A stretch of 64,000 bases of DNA from positions 310,001-374,000 of the forward strand of contig NZ_CP095412.1 of the NCBI RefSeq assembly GCF_023016265.1, written 5' to 3'. The notes under the pieces are model-generated. The model was given only the letters and a program-made list of their open reading frames with translations. It was not told where the DNA came from and made no database searches. The DNA comes from Blastococcus sp. PRF04-17. Lineage in GTDB: Bacteria > Actinomycetota > Actinomycetes > Mycobacteriales > Geodermatophilaceae. The position numbers and the translations under genes are program-made. Positions within the stretch are counted from its first letter, which is position 1. Each line of letters opens with the position of its first letter. Shown one piece after another: positions 33,436-44,923 of the stretch.

Positions 33436-34185
33436 CTAGTCGCCGCTGCCCGGCACGGTGGCGTCGACCAGCACGTCGTCGTCCTGATCGACGGCGGTGG
33501 AGCCGCCGTAGCGGGCCACGTCGGCGAGCACGCCGCCGGACACGTTCAGCGCCACGGACAGGTCGGCGGGCGGGCCGATGACCCGCAGCTCGTAGGGCGC
33601 GGTGATGGGCCGGCCGTCGACGGACAGCTCGCCGGGGTCGCCCTCGACGAAGCTGGAGACGACGATCCGCACGCCGTCGACCTGCATCGCCTCGGCGCCG
33701 GCGCCGCGCAGCTCCTGGATGGCGTCGAGCAGGATCGCGGCGGTCACGGCCTTCTCCGGGTCCTTGATGGTCACCCGCAGCCCGGGGCCGCGGGCGGGCA
33801 CCGTCCCGTTGAGCACGGCGATCGCCTCCGCCCGCTGCTGGGCCTCCTCGAGCGCCCGGGCCGACTGGTCCTGCCCGCTGCCGAGCTCCTCGAGCGACTG
33901 GCGCCGGCTGGCGATCTGCTCGCGCAGCTGCTCCTCCTGGGCATTGAGGTCGTCGAGGATGCGGACCAGGTCCTCCTCGCGCTGCCCGACCGCGGCCGTG
34001 TCCCCGGTGTTGCGGATCTGGACGGTGAGGCCGAACCCGAGGGCGAGGGCGAGGGCGCCGGTGGCCACCGCCGACACCGTGCGGCCCGGCCGCTTCCGCG
34101 GCGGTGCGGCGACATCTCTACCCGAGGTCGAGACGTCGGGCTCCGCCGCCGTGCCGCCGTCCTCGTCGTTCGCCGGGCCGCTCAT
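33436..34185 (-). CDS. DUF881 family membrane-anchored protein
   Basis: A 249-residue actinobacterial protein of unknown role. Residues 1-35 are a charged, disordered N-terminus; about 36-56 form one membrane anchor (TVSAVATGALALALGFGLTV); residues 65-115 are a coiled coil (REEDLVRILDDLNAQEEQLR and on); the rest is the extracytoplasmic DUF881 domain with GPGLRVTIKDPEKAVTAAIL, LLDAIQELRGAGAEAMQVDG and PYELRVIGPPADLSVALN. The ATG has GGGAAG six bases upstream and lies 18 bases after the CbiX gene. Relatives often sit near cell-division genes, but not here. Confidence 0.88.
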   Translation of the reverse strand: MSGPANDEDGGTAAEPDVSTSGRDVAAPPRKRPGRTVSAVATGALALALGFGLTVQIRNTGDTAAVGQREEDLVRILDDLNAQEEQLREQIASRRQSLEELGSGQDQSARALEEAQQRAEAIAVLNGTVPARGPGLRVTIKDPEKAVTAAILLDAIQELRGAGAEAMQVDGVRIVVSSFVEGDPGELSVDGRPITAPYELRVIGPPADLSVALNVSGGVLADVARYGGSTAVDQDDDVLVDATVPGSGD

Positions 34186-34203
34186 CGTGCTTCCCAGCGT
34201 AGG

Positions 34204-34929
34204 TCACCCCGCGGCTGCTCCCGGGGCGCGGAGCGCGGCGTCGTAGCGGTCGAGCAGCACGGCGGCGATGCGCCGGTCGGGCAGCAGGGGAGCGGTCACC
34301 ACGTCGGCGCCCGCGCCGGCGAGCTTGTCGTGGAAATGACCCGGCGCCAGCAGGTAGGCGGCGATCACGACCCGTTCCGCGCCCTGCGCCCGGGCGGCGG
34401 ACACGGCGTCGGGCACCGGCGGCGTCGCCGCTGAGCCGTAGCCGGTGGTGACGGGGCCCGCCCACGAGCGCTGGAGCCGGGCCGCGGTCTCCTCGACGTC
34501 GGCGACGGAGCGGCGGTCGCTCGACCCGGCGGCGGCGAGGACGACCGCGGTCGCGGGATCACCCGGGTCGGCGCCGGCCTCGACCAGCCGGTCGTGCAGC
34601 ACCGCGACCAGGCGCGCATCCGGCCCCAGGGGGCGGGCGGCGACCGCGGTCTCGGCGGCCGCGACCGCGCCCGCGATGTCGACGTGCACGTGGTAGCCAC
34701 CCGAGAGCAGCAGGGGGACGACGACCGTAGGGCGGTCCGACGCGGCGAGCTGGGCCACCACGTCCACGACGGTGGGCGGCTGGACGTCGACGAAGGCTGC
34801 CGTCGTCACCAGCCCCGGGCGCAGCTCCCGGGCAGCGAGGGCCAGCTCGGCGATCAGCCGCCGTCCCGTGGGGTTGCGCGTGCCGTGCGCGCAGGCCACC
34901 AGCACCGGGGCAGCGACCGGACCGCTCAC
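34204..34929 (-). CDS. CbiX/SirB-type sirohydrochlorin chelatase family protein
   Basis: A 241-residue, two-repeat protein of the CbiX family that inserts cobalt or iron into sirohydrochlorin or related tetrapyrroles. Motifs: VLVACAHGTRNPTGRRLIAE with the conserved histidine, VPLLLSGGYHVHVDIAGAVA with the HVHVD metal site, LAAAGSSDRRSVADVEETAA at the start of the second half, and YLLAPGHFHDKLAGAGADVV with the second histidine pair. The GTG overlaps the upstream SDR stop (GTGA). No other cobalamin or sirohaem gene is in the window, so the metal and pathway are open. Confidence 0.85.
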   Translation of the reverse strand: MSGPVAAPVLVACAHGTRNPTGRRLIAELALAARELRPGLVTTAAFVDVQPPTVVDVVAQLAASDRPTVVVPLLLSGGYHVHVDIAGAVAAAETAVAARPLGPDARLVAVLHDRLVEAGADPGDPATAVVLAAAGSSDRRSVADVEETAARLQRSWAGPVTTGYGSAATPPVPDAVSAARAQGAERVVIAAYLLAPGHFHDKLAGAGADVVTAPLLPDRRIAAVLLDRYDAALRAPGAAAG

Positions 34930-35687
34930 AGCGCGCGGAGGATGCCGCCGTCGACCGCGATCATGCTGCCGGTCACGTACGAGGCGGCAGGGGAGAGCGC
35001 GAAGGCGGCGACCCGGCCGAACTCTTCCGGTCGTCCGACGCGGCGCAGCGGGATGCCTGCCTCGGTCCGTGCCCGCGCCGCCTGCGGATCCCCGGACGCG
35101 GCCTCGATCTCGGCGATCCGGTCGGTCGCGATCGTGCCCGGCATCAGCCCGAAGACGCGGATGCCCCGCGGCCCGAGCTCGTCGGCCAGGGCCTTGGCCG
35201 TCATCGCCAGGCCCGGGCGGAGGGCGTTGGAGATAGCGAGGTGCCCCAGGGGCTGGCGCACCGAGGTGGAGAGCACGAAACCGATGGCCGCACCCTCGCC
35301 GAGGTGCGGCACCAGTGCGCGGACCAGTTCGAGCGGGCCCAGGACGACGCTCTCGTAGGCGTCGCGCCACTGGTCGACGTCGGTCTGGAAGACCGTGCCG
35401 GGTGCGGGGCCGCCCACCGAGACCAGGGCGCCGTCGATCCGGCCCAGCCGCTCGACGGCCTCCTCGACCAGCCGTGAGACGGCCTCGGGTGCCCCGAGGT
35501 CGACCGTCGAGCCGTGCGCGGCCGGCTCCCCGCCCAGCTCGTCCACCGCTCGCTGCACCGATTCGGGCCGGCGAGCGCTCAGGTGCACCCGTGCGCCGTC
35601 GTCGACCAGGGCACGGGCGGTCGCGAACCCCAGCCCCCGGCTGGCGCCGGTGAGCAGGTAGCCGCGACCGCCCAGGCCCAGATCCAT
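34926..35687 (-). CDS. SDR-family protein with atypical active site
   Basis: A 253-residue Rossmann-fold protein. The cofactor loop TGASRGLGFATARALVDDGA is canonical for NAD(P)H-dependent SDRs, and the C-terminal PEEFGRVAAFALSPAASYVTG and VDGG are intact. The active-site region, however, reads STSVRQPLGHLAISNALRPG: the expected Tyr-x3-Lys is missing, replaced by the L-x-x-SN-x-x-R pattern of a divergent SDR subgroup. Activity therefore cannot be assumed. Starts 12 bases after the acn stop, and overlaps the CbiX gene. Confidence 0.85.
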   Translation of the reverse strand: MDLGLGGRGYLLTGASRGLGFATARALVDDGARVHLSARRPESVQRAVDELGGEPAAHGSTVDLGAPEAVSRLVEEAVERLGRIDGALVSVGGPAPGTVFQTDVDQWRDAYESVVLGPLELVRALVPHLGEGAAIGFVLSTSVRQPLGHLAISNALRPGLAMTAKALADELGPRGIRVFGLMPGTIATDRIAEIEAASGDPQAARARTEAGIPLRRVGRPEEFGRVAAFALSPAASYVTGSMIAVDGGILRAL

Positions 35688-35699
35688 GACTAGCCCCGA

Positions 35700-38552
<2,853 letters not shown>

Positions 38553-38676
38553 TTCTCTGCGCCTACCCCTCGTGCTTCTCGCGCTCCCTTGACCGCCCCC
38601 GATCATCCCAGTTCAGCGGCGGGAGCACCGGGTCAGGGCACCCTTGCCTCACCCGGTGACGTCGATCACGGGTCCT

Positions 38677-38682
38677 TACGGT
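38677..38682 (+). promoter_or_regulatory. Leaderless -10 element of the sirtuin gene
   Basis: TACGGT ends seven bases before the GTG at 38690, the same spacing as at other putative leaderless genes in this window. It argues for the 38690 start over the GTG at 38681. Confidence 0.45.
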
Positions 38683-38689
38683 GGACGAC

Positions 38690-39448
38690 GTGACCGGCGC
38701 CGTCCCCGAGACCCTGCCCGAGTGGCTCACCGCCGCCCGGCGGATCACCGTGCTCACCGGCGCGGGGATCTCGACCGAGAGCGGCATCCCGGACTACCGC
38801 GGGCCCAACGGCGTCTGGACCCGCGACCCCGACGCCGAGAAGCTCGTGACCCTCGGCTACTACCTGGCCGATCCGGAGATCCGGCGCCGCTCCTGGCTGC
38901 TGCGCCGGGCGATGCAGGACGCCGATCCGCAGCCGAACGCCGGCCACCGGGCGCTGGTCGACCTCGAGCGGCAGGGGCGGCTGCGCGCGCTGGTCACCCA
39001 GAACATCGACGGGCTGCACCAGGCGGCCGGCTCCAGCGGCGAGCTGGTGCACGAGATCCACGGCACCGTGCACGAGGTCGTGTGCACCGACTGCGGCGAC
39101 CGGACGACGATCCGCGAGGCGCTCGACCGCGTCGCGGCGGGCGAGCCCGATCCGGAGTGCCGGGTCTGCGGCGGCATCCTCAAGACGGCCACCGTCTACT
39201 TCGGCCAGATGCTCGAGGAGCGGGTCGTCGAGGCGTGCACCGCCGCGGCCGCCGACTGCGACGTCTTCCTCGCCGTCGGCACCTCGCTGCAGGTGTGGCC
39301 CGCGGCCGGGCTGGCCGACATCGCCGTCGGCTCCGGCGCCCGTCTCGTCGTCGTCAACGCCGAGCCGACGCCCTACGACTGGACGGCGGACCTCGTCGTC
39401 CGCGAGCCGATCGGCACCTCCCTGCCGCGACTGGTCGCGGCCGACTGA
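38690..39448 (+). CDS. cobB: Sir2-family NAD-dependent protein deacylase
   Basis: Sirtuin that removes acyl groups from protein lysines using NAD+. The product of about 252 residues has the NAD motifs LTGAGISTESGIPDYRGPNG and TQNIDGLHQAAG, the catalytic histidine in HEIHGTVHE, a zinc ribbon (CTDCGD and CRVCGG) and GTSLQVWPAAGLADIA. The tail VVVNAEPTPYDWTADLVV is also typical. The 38690 GTG is favoured because a -10 hexamer sits seven bases upstream; a GTG at 38681 is in frame. Divergent from acn and 52 bases before the acyl-CoA ligase gene; sirtuins in other actinobacteria control AMP-forming acyl-CoA ligases, so the pairing may be functional. Confidence 0.9.
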   Translation: MTGAVPETLPEWLTAARRITVLTGAGISTESGIPDYRGPNGVWTRDPDAEKLVTLGYYLADPEIRRRSWLLRRAMQDADPQPNAGHRALVDLERQGRLRALVTQNIDGLHQAAGSSGELVHEIHGTVHEVVCTDCGDRTTIREALDRVAAGEPDPECRVCGGILKTATVYFGQMLEERVVEACTAAAADCDVFLAVGTSLQVWPAAGLADIAVGSGARLVVVNAEPTPYDWTADLVVREPIGTSLPRLVAAD

Positions 39449-39500
39449 CCGACCCGGTTAGCGTGACGGGCACCACAGCCCTGAGCACCCGGGAGCCGGC

Positions 39501-41036
39501 ATGCGCGTGCCTCTGACCACCCGCGACTTCCTCGACCGCGCCGAGCTGGTCTACGGCGACCGGATCGGCATCGTGGACGAGCCGAACCAGCCGGCGCCCT
39601 CGCTCGGCGAGGTGAGCTACCGCGAGGTCGCCCGCCGCGGCCGCGCGCTGCAGGCGGGCCTGGATCGGCTGGGGATCGGCGAGGGCGAGCGGGTGGCGAT
39701 CGTCAGCCACAACGCCGGCCGGCTGCTGGAGCTGCTGCTGGCCGTGCCGTCGTCGGGCCGGGTGGCGGTGCCGATCAACTTCCGGCTGTCGCCGGAGGAG
39801 GTCGGCTACATCGTCGGCCACTCCGGCGCCCGCGTGCTGCTGGTCGACCCGGAGCTGGAGTCGACGCTCAAGGGGATCGAGGCCGAGCACCGGTTCGGCA
39901 CGGGGGAGGAGTACGAGCAGCTGCTCGACGTCGACGCCGAGCCCCGGCCGTGGGGGGAGCCCGACGAGGACGCCACCGCGACGATCAACTACACCAGCGG
40001 GACGACGGCCCGGCCCAAGGGCGTGCAGATGACCCATCGCAACCTGTGGGTCAACGCGGTCACCTTCGGCATGCACATGCAGGTCAGCGACCGCGACGTC
40101 TACATGCACACGCTGCCGATGTTCCACTGCAACGGCTGGGGCCTGCCGTACACGATGTCCGGCCTCGGCGTCCGGCAGGTCGTGCTGCGCAAGGTCGACG
40201 GCGCCGAGATCCTGCGCCGCGTCGACCGGCACGGCGTGACGCTGATGGCCGGGGCGCCGGCCGTCTGGAACGCCGTCCTGGAGGCGGCCGCCGACTGGGA
40301 CGGCGAGATCCCCGGTCGCGACCGGGTGCGGATCGTCGTCGCCGGCGCGCCGCCGCCCTCGAAGACGATCGCCCGGGTCGAGCAGGAACTGGGGTGGGAG
40401 TTCAACCAGATCTACGGCCTGACCGAGACCGCGCCGCTGCTCACCATCAACCGGCCGCGGGCGGAGTACGACGAGCTGGAGCCGGAGGAGCGGGCCAAGA
40501 AGCTGTCCCGGGCCGGGGTCCCCGCGCTGGGCATCCGGCTGCGGACCAGTGAGTCCGGCGAGGTGCTGGCCCAGGGCAACGTCGTGCTCCAGGGCTACTG
40601 GGAGAACCCGGACGCGTCCGCGGAGGCGCTCGAGGGCGGCTGGTTCCACACCGGGGACGGCGGCTCGATCGACGAGGGCGGTTACGTCACCATCTCCGAC
40701 CGCAAGAAGGACGTGATCATCACCGGCGGCGAGAACGTGTCCTCGATCGAGGTGGAGGACGTCGTCTTCAGCCACCCGGCCGTCGCCGAGGTCGCGGTCA
40801 TCGGCGTCCCGGACGACAAGTGGGGCGAGATGGTCACCGCCATCGTGGTCGTCGGGGAGGGCGAGCAGGTCACCGCCGAGGAGATCATCGCCCACTGCCG
40901 CGGCAGGATCGCCGGCTACAAGATCCCCAAGCGCGTGGAGTTCCGGGACGAGCTCGCCCGGACCGCCACGGGCAAGATCCAGAAGTTCAAGCTCCGCGAG
41001 TCCTTCTGGGCCGGCTCGGAGCGCCAGGTCAATTGA
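39501..41036 (+). CDS. Acyl-CoA synthetase (AMP-forming)
   Basis: ANL-superfamily ligase of 511 residues that activates a carboxylic acid to its CoA thioester. Motifs: P-loop INYTSGTTARPKGVQMTH, A5 QIYGLTETAPLLTI, hinge ISDRKKDVIITGGENVSSIE and the acetylatable lysine in ARTATGKIQKFKL. The sequence is closest in style to medium-chain or benzoate/fatty-acid FadD-like ligases (HTLPMFHCNGWGLPY), but the substrate cannot be read off. ATG with GGAG upstream. It follows a sirtuin gene, which could reactivate it by deacetylation (inference). A strong hairpin lies 50 bases after its stop. Confidence 0.9.
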   Translation: MRVPLTTRDFLDRAELVYGDRIGIVDEPNQPAPSLGEVSYREVARRGRALQAGLDRLGIGEGERVAIVSHNAGRLLELLLAVPSSGRVAVPINFRLSPEEVGYIVGHSGARVLLVDPELESTLKGIEAEHRFGTGEEYEQLLDVDAEPRPWGEPDEDATATINYTSGTTARPKGVQMTHRNLWVNAVTFGMHMQVSDRDVYMHTLPMFHCNGWGLPYTMSGLGVRQVVLRKVDGAEILRRVDRHGVTLMAGAPAVWNAVLEAAADWDGEIPGRDRVRIVVAGAPPPSKTIARVEQELGWEFNQIYGLTETAPLLTINRPRAEYDELEPEERAKKLSRAGVPALGIRLRTSESGEVLAQGNVVLQGYWENPDASAEALEGGWFHTGDGGSIDEGGYVTISDRKKDVIITGGENVSSIEVEDVVFSHPAVAEVAVIGVPDDKWGEMVTAIVVVGEGEQVTAEEIIAHCRGRIAGYKIPKRVEFRDELARTATGKIQKFKLRESFWAGSERQVN

Positions 41037-41086
41037 AGGACCCCCTCCTCCCCACCCCTCGCGAGCTCGGCGCGGGACCCGGGAGG

Positions 41087-41118
41087 GCGCCGTATCACCC
41101 CTCGGGGTGATACGGCGC
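41087..41118. terminator. 15-base perfect inverted repeat after the acyl-CoA ligase gene
   Basis: GCGCCGTATCACCCC and GGGGTGATACGGCGC are perfect arms separated by two bases. Most likely the terminator of the preceding gene; a role as an operator for the NlpC/P60 gene is possible because of the very short spacer. Confidence 0.7.
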
Positions 41119-41150
41119 TCAACGCCGCCTCCGACACGTCGATCCCTCCT

Positions 41151-41180
41151 GCAGCGGCACCCGTCCCGGGTGCCGTCTGC
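41151..41180 (+). promoter_or_regulatory. Leader hairpin upstream of the NlpC/P60 gene
   Basis: GCAGCGGCACCCG pairs with CGGGTGCCGTCTGC around a 3-base loop and one bulged T, giving a 13-pair stem that ends 22 bases before the GTG. It could act as an attenuator or a stabilising leader; I see no match to the c-di-AMP riboswitch that often precedes such genes. Confidence 0.45.
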
Positions 41181-41202
41181 ATGTCGAGGAGAGGTCGAGG
41201 TC

Positions 41203-42417
41203 GTGGCCAGCCGTACGTGGAGCAGTGTCATGGGCGTGGCCGTCGCGGCCGCGGTCACCGTGGGGCTCGCACCGGGCATCGCCGCGGCGGCGCCGAGCAA
41301 CGGCCAGATCGCCGAGGCCGAGAGGGCCGCCGCGCGCGCTGAGCAGCAGATCAGGGACCTGTCGGGTCAGCTGGCGCGCGCACAGGACGTCGTCGCCGCC
41401 GCCCGAACCGCCGCGGTCATCGCGCTGGACGAGTACCAGGCGATGCAGGGCGCGTACCAGGTCGCCCAGCAGGAGGCCGACATGGCGGCCGCCGCCGCGG
41501 CCAAGGCCACCGCCGATCTCGAGGTCGCCCGGGACGAGGTCATCGCCTTCGCCCGGCGCAGCTACATGGAGGGCAGCACCTACGCCGGTGCCGCCGCCCT
41601 GATCACCGCGGCCGATCCCGCGCAGATGATCGAGCGCGCCGCGCTGCTCGAGGCGGCGGGCAGCCACCGGTCCGCCGTCCTCGACCGGGTCACGGTGCTG
41701 CAGGAGCAGGCGACGGCGGCCGACGCGGCGGCCCGCTCGGCGGTGGCGGACGCGGCGGCCCTCAGGACGGTTGCCGAGGAGAAGCTCGCCGTCGCGCAGG
41801 CGGCGGAGATCGAGGCGCGGCAGCAGGCGACCGCACTCGTCGCCCAGCAGGGGCAGCTGCAGGCGCAGCTCGCCGCGGCCGAGGCGGAGCTCGCCTCCTT
41901 CGTCGGCGCCCGCGCGGCCGCCGAACGCACGGCCCGGGTCGACCGCCCCTCGCCGGCGCCGCGGCCCGCGCCGATCGGGAACCAGAACCAGGCCGGCGCC
42001 GGCGACGCCAACGCCGCGGCGGTGGCCATCGACGCCGCGAAGAACTACCTCGGGCTGCCCTATGCCTGGGGCGGCGGCGGCACCTTCGGCCCCGGTCCGG
42101 GTCTGCACCCCGACACGGGCGTCATCGGTTTCGACTGCAGCGGGCTGACCCAGTACGCCTACGCGCAGGCCGGCATCAGCATCCCGCGCAACAGCCGGGC
42201 GCAGTACGCCGCGCTGCCCAAGGTGCCGAGCCACGCGCTGCAGCCGGGCGACCTCGTCTTCTGGGCCAACGACGCGTCGGACCCCACGACGATCTACCAC
42301 GTGGCGATCTACCTCGGCGGCGACCAGGTGATCCAGGCGCCCCAGAGCGGTGACGTCGTGAAGATCTCGGCGATGTGGTGGAGCGGCTACGCCGGCGCGG
42401 TGCGACCGAGCGCGTGA
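41203..42417 (+). CDS. Secreted NlpC/P60 peptidoglycan endopeptidase with coiled-coil domain
   Basis: A 404-residue exported cell-wall hydrolase of the RipA type. Residues 1-28 are a signal peptide (WSSVMGVAVAAAVTVGLAPG then AAAAPS). Residues 35-260 are a long alanine/glutamine-rich coiled coil with a conserved hinge ([30 protein letters not shown]). A Pro-rich linker follows, then the NlpC/P60 domain (about 295-404) with catalytic Cys in VIGFDCSGLTQYAYAQAG, RNSRAQYAALPKV, PGDLVFWAND and catalytic His in YHVAIYLGGDQVIQAP. The GTG at 41203 is used. The coiled coil is homologous to that of the Rpf-like protein at 50.4 kb. Followed by a strong terminator. Confidence 0.9.
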   Translation: MASRTWSSVMGVAVAAAVTVGLAPGIAAAAPSNGQIAEAERAAARAEQQIRDLSGQLARAQDVVAAARTAAVIALDEYQAMQGAYQVAQQEADMAAAAAAKATADLEVARDEVIAFARRSYMEGSTYAGAAALITAADPAQMIERAALLEAAGSHRSAVLDRVTVLQEQATAADAAARSAVADAAALRTVAEEKLAVAQAAEIEARQQATALVAQQGQLQAQLAAAEAELASFVGARAAAERTARVDRPSPAPRPAPIGNQNQAGAGDANAAAVAIDAAKNYLGLPYAWGGGGTFGPGPGLHPDTGVIGFDCSGLTQYAYAQAGISIPRNSRAQYAALPKVPSHALQPGDLVFWANDASDPTTIYHVAIYLGGDQVIQAPQSGDVVKISAMWWSGYAGAVRPSA

Positions 42418-42442
42418 ACCGGGCCTGCCCCCGGACATGAGG

Positions 42443-42476
42443 GCGTCGGGCAGCCACGGGGGGAGCTGCCCGACGC
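42443..42476. terminator. Strong hairpin terminator after the NlpC/P60 gene
   Basis: Perfect 12-base arms GCGTCGGGCAGC and GCTGCCCGACGC with a 10-base loop, 26 bases after the stop codon. No T-run. The rest of the gap to moxR (about 220 bases) shows no gene. Confidence 0.8.
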
Positions 42477-42695
42477 GAGAGCAAGGCTAGCAGCCACCAC
42501 CCCCTCCGGGCAGGGGTGTGGACACGGCTCGGCGCTCGTTTCCGCGCCGTGCCGAGGCGGCCGTCCCCGCCTCGGCGGCGTCCGCCCACGGCGCCCAGGA
42601 AGGTGTAGGACACTGGGCTCCGGGGCGGGCCGCGCCGTCCCGTCGACGGCTCTCCCGTGCCGGGAGGACGTGGACCGGCACGACCAGGGAGTTCC

Positions 42696-43889
42696 GTGAG
42701 CACCGCTGCCAGCACGCCGATCGAGAGCTCTTCGCAGGGTGCGGCCGCACCGGTGCCGCCGTCGGTCGACGCGAGCCGGCTCGAGCGGGTGCTCTTCGAG
42801 ATCAAGCGGGTGATCGTCGGCCAGGACCGTCTCGTCGAGCGGATGCTCGTGGCCCTCCTGGCCCGCGGCCACGTGCTGCTCGAGGGAGTCCCCGGCGTGG
42901 CGAAGACCCTCGCCGTGGAGACGCTGGCCACCGCCGTCGGCGGCCGCTTCGCCCGCCTGCAGTTCACCCCCGACCTGGTGCCGGCCGACATCATCGGCAC
43001 GCGCATCTACAAGGCCGGGCAGGACACCTTCGACACCGAGCTCGGCCCGGTGTTCGCCAACTTCGTCCTGACCGACGAGATCAACCGCGCGCCGGCCAAG
43101 GTGCAGTCGGCGCTGCTCGAGGTCATGGCCGAGCGGCAGGTCTCGATCGGCGGCGTGACCCATCCGCTGCCCGACCCCTTCCTGGTGCTGGCGACGCAGA
43201 ACCCGATCGAGTCCGAGGGGGTCTACCCGCTGCCCGAGGCGCAGCGCGACCGCTTCCTGATGAAGGTGCTCGTCGACTACCCGAGCCCCGAGGAGGAGCG
43301 CGAGATCGTGTACCGGATGGGCTCCGAGCCGCCGGTCGCCGAGACGGTGCTCAGCCCGGGCGAGCTCATCCGCCTGCAAAAGACGGCCTCGCAGGTGTTC
43401 GTGCACCACGCCCTGGTCGACTACGTCGTCCGACTGGTCGTCGCCACCCGGTCGCCCCGGGAGCACGGCATGGAGGACGTCGCGACCTGGGTGTCCTACG
43501 GCGCCAGCCCCCGCGCGTCGCTGGGCCTCATCGCCGCCAGCCGTGGGCTCGCGCTGGTCCGCGGGCGTGACTACGTGCTGCCGCAGGACGTCCTCGACGT
43601 GACCGCCGACGTGCTGCGGCACCGGCTGGTGCTGTCCTACGACGCCCTGGCCGACGGCGTGCCGGCCGACCACATCGTCAAGCGGATCGTCCAGACCGTG
43701 CCGCTGCCACAGGTCGCCCCGCGGCAGAACGCCGGCGGCTTCGGCCCGAGCGCCCCGGGTGGTCCGCACGTGCCGCAGCCGCACTTCGGGCCGCCGCAGG
43801 GTGTCGTCCCGAACGGTCCCGTGGGCAACGGTCCGGGCCCGCAGGCACCGAGTTCCAACGGGTACGCGCAGGGACCGCACCCGGCGTGA
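42696..43889 (+). CDS. MoxR family AAA+ ATPase
   Basis: Cytoplasmic AAA+ chaperone-like ATPase of 397 residues; MoxR proteins act with von Willebrand factor A proteins in complex maturation. Walker A LLEGVPGVAKTLAVETLA, Walker B FVLTDEINRAPAKVQSALLE, sensor 1 LVLATQNPIESEGVYPLPEA, arginine finger in QRDRFLMKV, and the lid near SPRASLGLIAASRG. The last 55 residues are a Gly/Pro-rich disordered tail. GTG at 42696 with AGGGAG five bases upstream. First of three overlapping genes (moxR, DUF58, VWA). Confidence 0.93.
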   Translation: MSTAASTPIESSSQGAAAPVPPSVDASRLERVLFEIKRVIVGQDRLVERMLVALLARGHVLLEGVPGVAKTLAVETLATAVGGRFARLQFTPDLVPADIIGTRIYKAGQDTFDTELGPVFANFVLTDEINRAPAKVQSALLEVMAERQVSIGGVTHPLPDPFLVLATQNPIESEGVYPLPEAQRDRFLMKVLVDYPSPEEEREIVYRMGSEPPVAETVLSPGELIRLQKTASQVFVHHALVDYVVRLVVATRSPREHGMEDVATWVSYGASPRASLGLIAASRGLALVRGRDYVLPQDVLDVTADVLRHRLVLSYDALADGVPADHIVKRIVQTVPLPQVAPRQNAGGFGPSAPGGPHVPQPHFGPPQGVVPNGPVGNGPGPQAPSSNGYAQGPHPA

Positions 43890-44923
43890 TCCTCCGTCGT
43901 CGCGGGGCCGCGGACCCGCCGGCCCCACCCCCGCCGGCCGAGCACCGGGGGCTGCTGCTGCACCCGGCGACGCCCGGTTCGGGCGTCGACCCGGGTGCGG
44001 GTGACGGGGCGCCGCCGCGGTTCACCGACGGCCCCGCCGACGTGCTGCTGCGGCGTCTCGAGCTCACCGTGCGCCGGCGCCTCGACGGCCTGCTGCAGGG
44101 CGACCACCTGGGTCTCGTGCCCGGTTCCGGCTCGGAGGCCGGCGACTCGCGCACCTACCACCCGGGGGACGACGTCCGCCGCATGGACTGGCCCGTGACG
44201 GCGCGCACCCAGGTGCCCCACGTCCGGGAGACCATCGCCGACCGCGAGCTCGAGACGTGGGCGGTGGTCGACCTGTCCGCGAGCCTCGACTTCGGCACGG
44301 CCAACTGCCAGAAGCGCGACCTGGCCATCGCCGGCCTGGCCGCGGTGGGACACCTCACCGTGCACGGCGGCAACCGGCTCGGCGCCGTCGTGACCACGGG
44401 CGAGCAGGTGACCCGCCACCCGGCGATGCCCGGGCGACTGGCCGCCGAGCGGCTGCTGCGCTCGGTGGTGGCGACCCCGCGGGCGGCCGGCGGCCGGCGC
44501 GGGGACCTGGCGGCGGCGCTGGAGTCGCTGCGCCGGCCCCCGCGGCGGCGCGGGCTGGTCGTCGTGATCTCCGACTTCCTGGGCGACCTCGACTGGGAGC
44601 GGCCGCTGCGCGGGCTGTCGACCCGGCACGAGCTGCTGGCGATCGAGGTGGTGGATCCGCGGGAGCTGGAGCTGCCGGATGTCGGCCTGCTGACGGTTGT
44701 GGACCCGGAGAGCGGGCAGACCCTGGAGGTGCCGACCGGCAACCCCGAGTTCCGCGAGCGGTTCGCCGCCGGCGCGGCGGCGCAGCGGCGGGAGATCGCC
44801 GCCGCCCTGCGCCGGGCCGGGGCCGGTCACCTGCAGCTGCGCACCGACCGGGACTGGCTCATGGACGTCGTCCGGTTCGTCGCCGACCGCCGCCGGGCCG
44901 GCAGCGGGGGAGCGTCGCGATGA
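43886..44923 (+). CDS. DUF58 domain protein
   Basis: A 345-residue cytoplasmic protein of the DUF58 family that always travels with MoxR ATPases. The signature block is GSGSEAGDSRTYHPGDDVRR then MDWPVTARTQVPHVRET; after it comes a vWA-like fold beginning TWAVVDLSASLDFGTANCQK. The N-terminal 50 residues are Pro/Gly-rich. The GTG overlaps the moxR stop (GTGA) and its stop overlaps the VWA gene (ATGA), so all three are translationally coupled. The molecular role of DUF58 is unknown. Confidence 0.92.
   Translation: MILRRRGAADPPAPPPPAEHRGLLLHPATPGSGVDPGAGDGAPPRFTDGPADVLLRRLELTVRRRLDGLLQGDHLGLVPGSGSEAGDSRTYHPGDDVRRMDWPVTARTQVPHVRETIADRELETWAVVDLSASLDFGTANCQKRDLAIAGLAAVGHLTVHGGNRLGAVVTTGEQVTRHPAMPGRLAAERLLRSVVATPRAAGGRRGDLAAALESLRRPPRRRGLVVVISDFLGDLDWERPLRGLSTRHELLAIEVVDPRELELPDVGLLTVVDPESGQTLEVPTGNPEFRERFAAGAAAQRREIAAALRRAGAGHLQLRTDRDWLMDVVRFVADRRRAGSGGASR

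Noticed and set aside
41119-41203. c-di-AMP (ydaO) riboswitch before the NlpC/P60 gene
   Set aside because: Such riboswitches often precede this gene type, but the conserved GGGGTGAA and AGCTAACC blocks are missing; the GGGGTGA present is only one arm of the inverted repeat.
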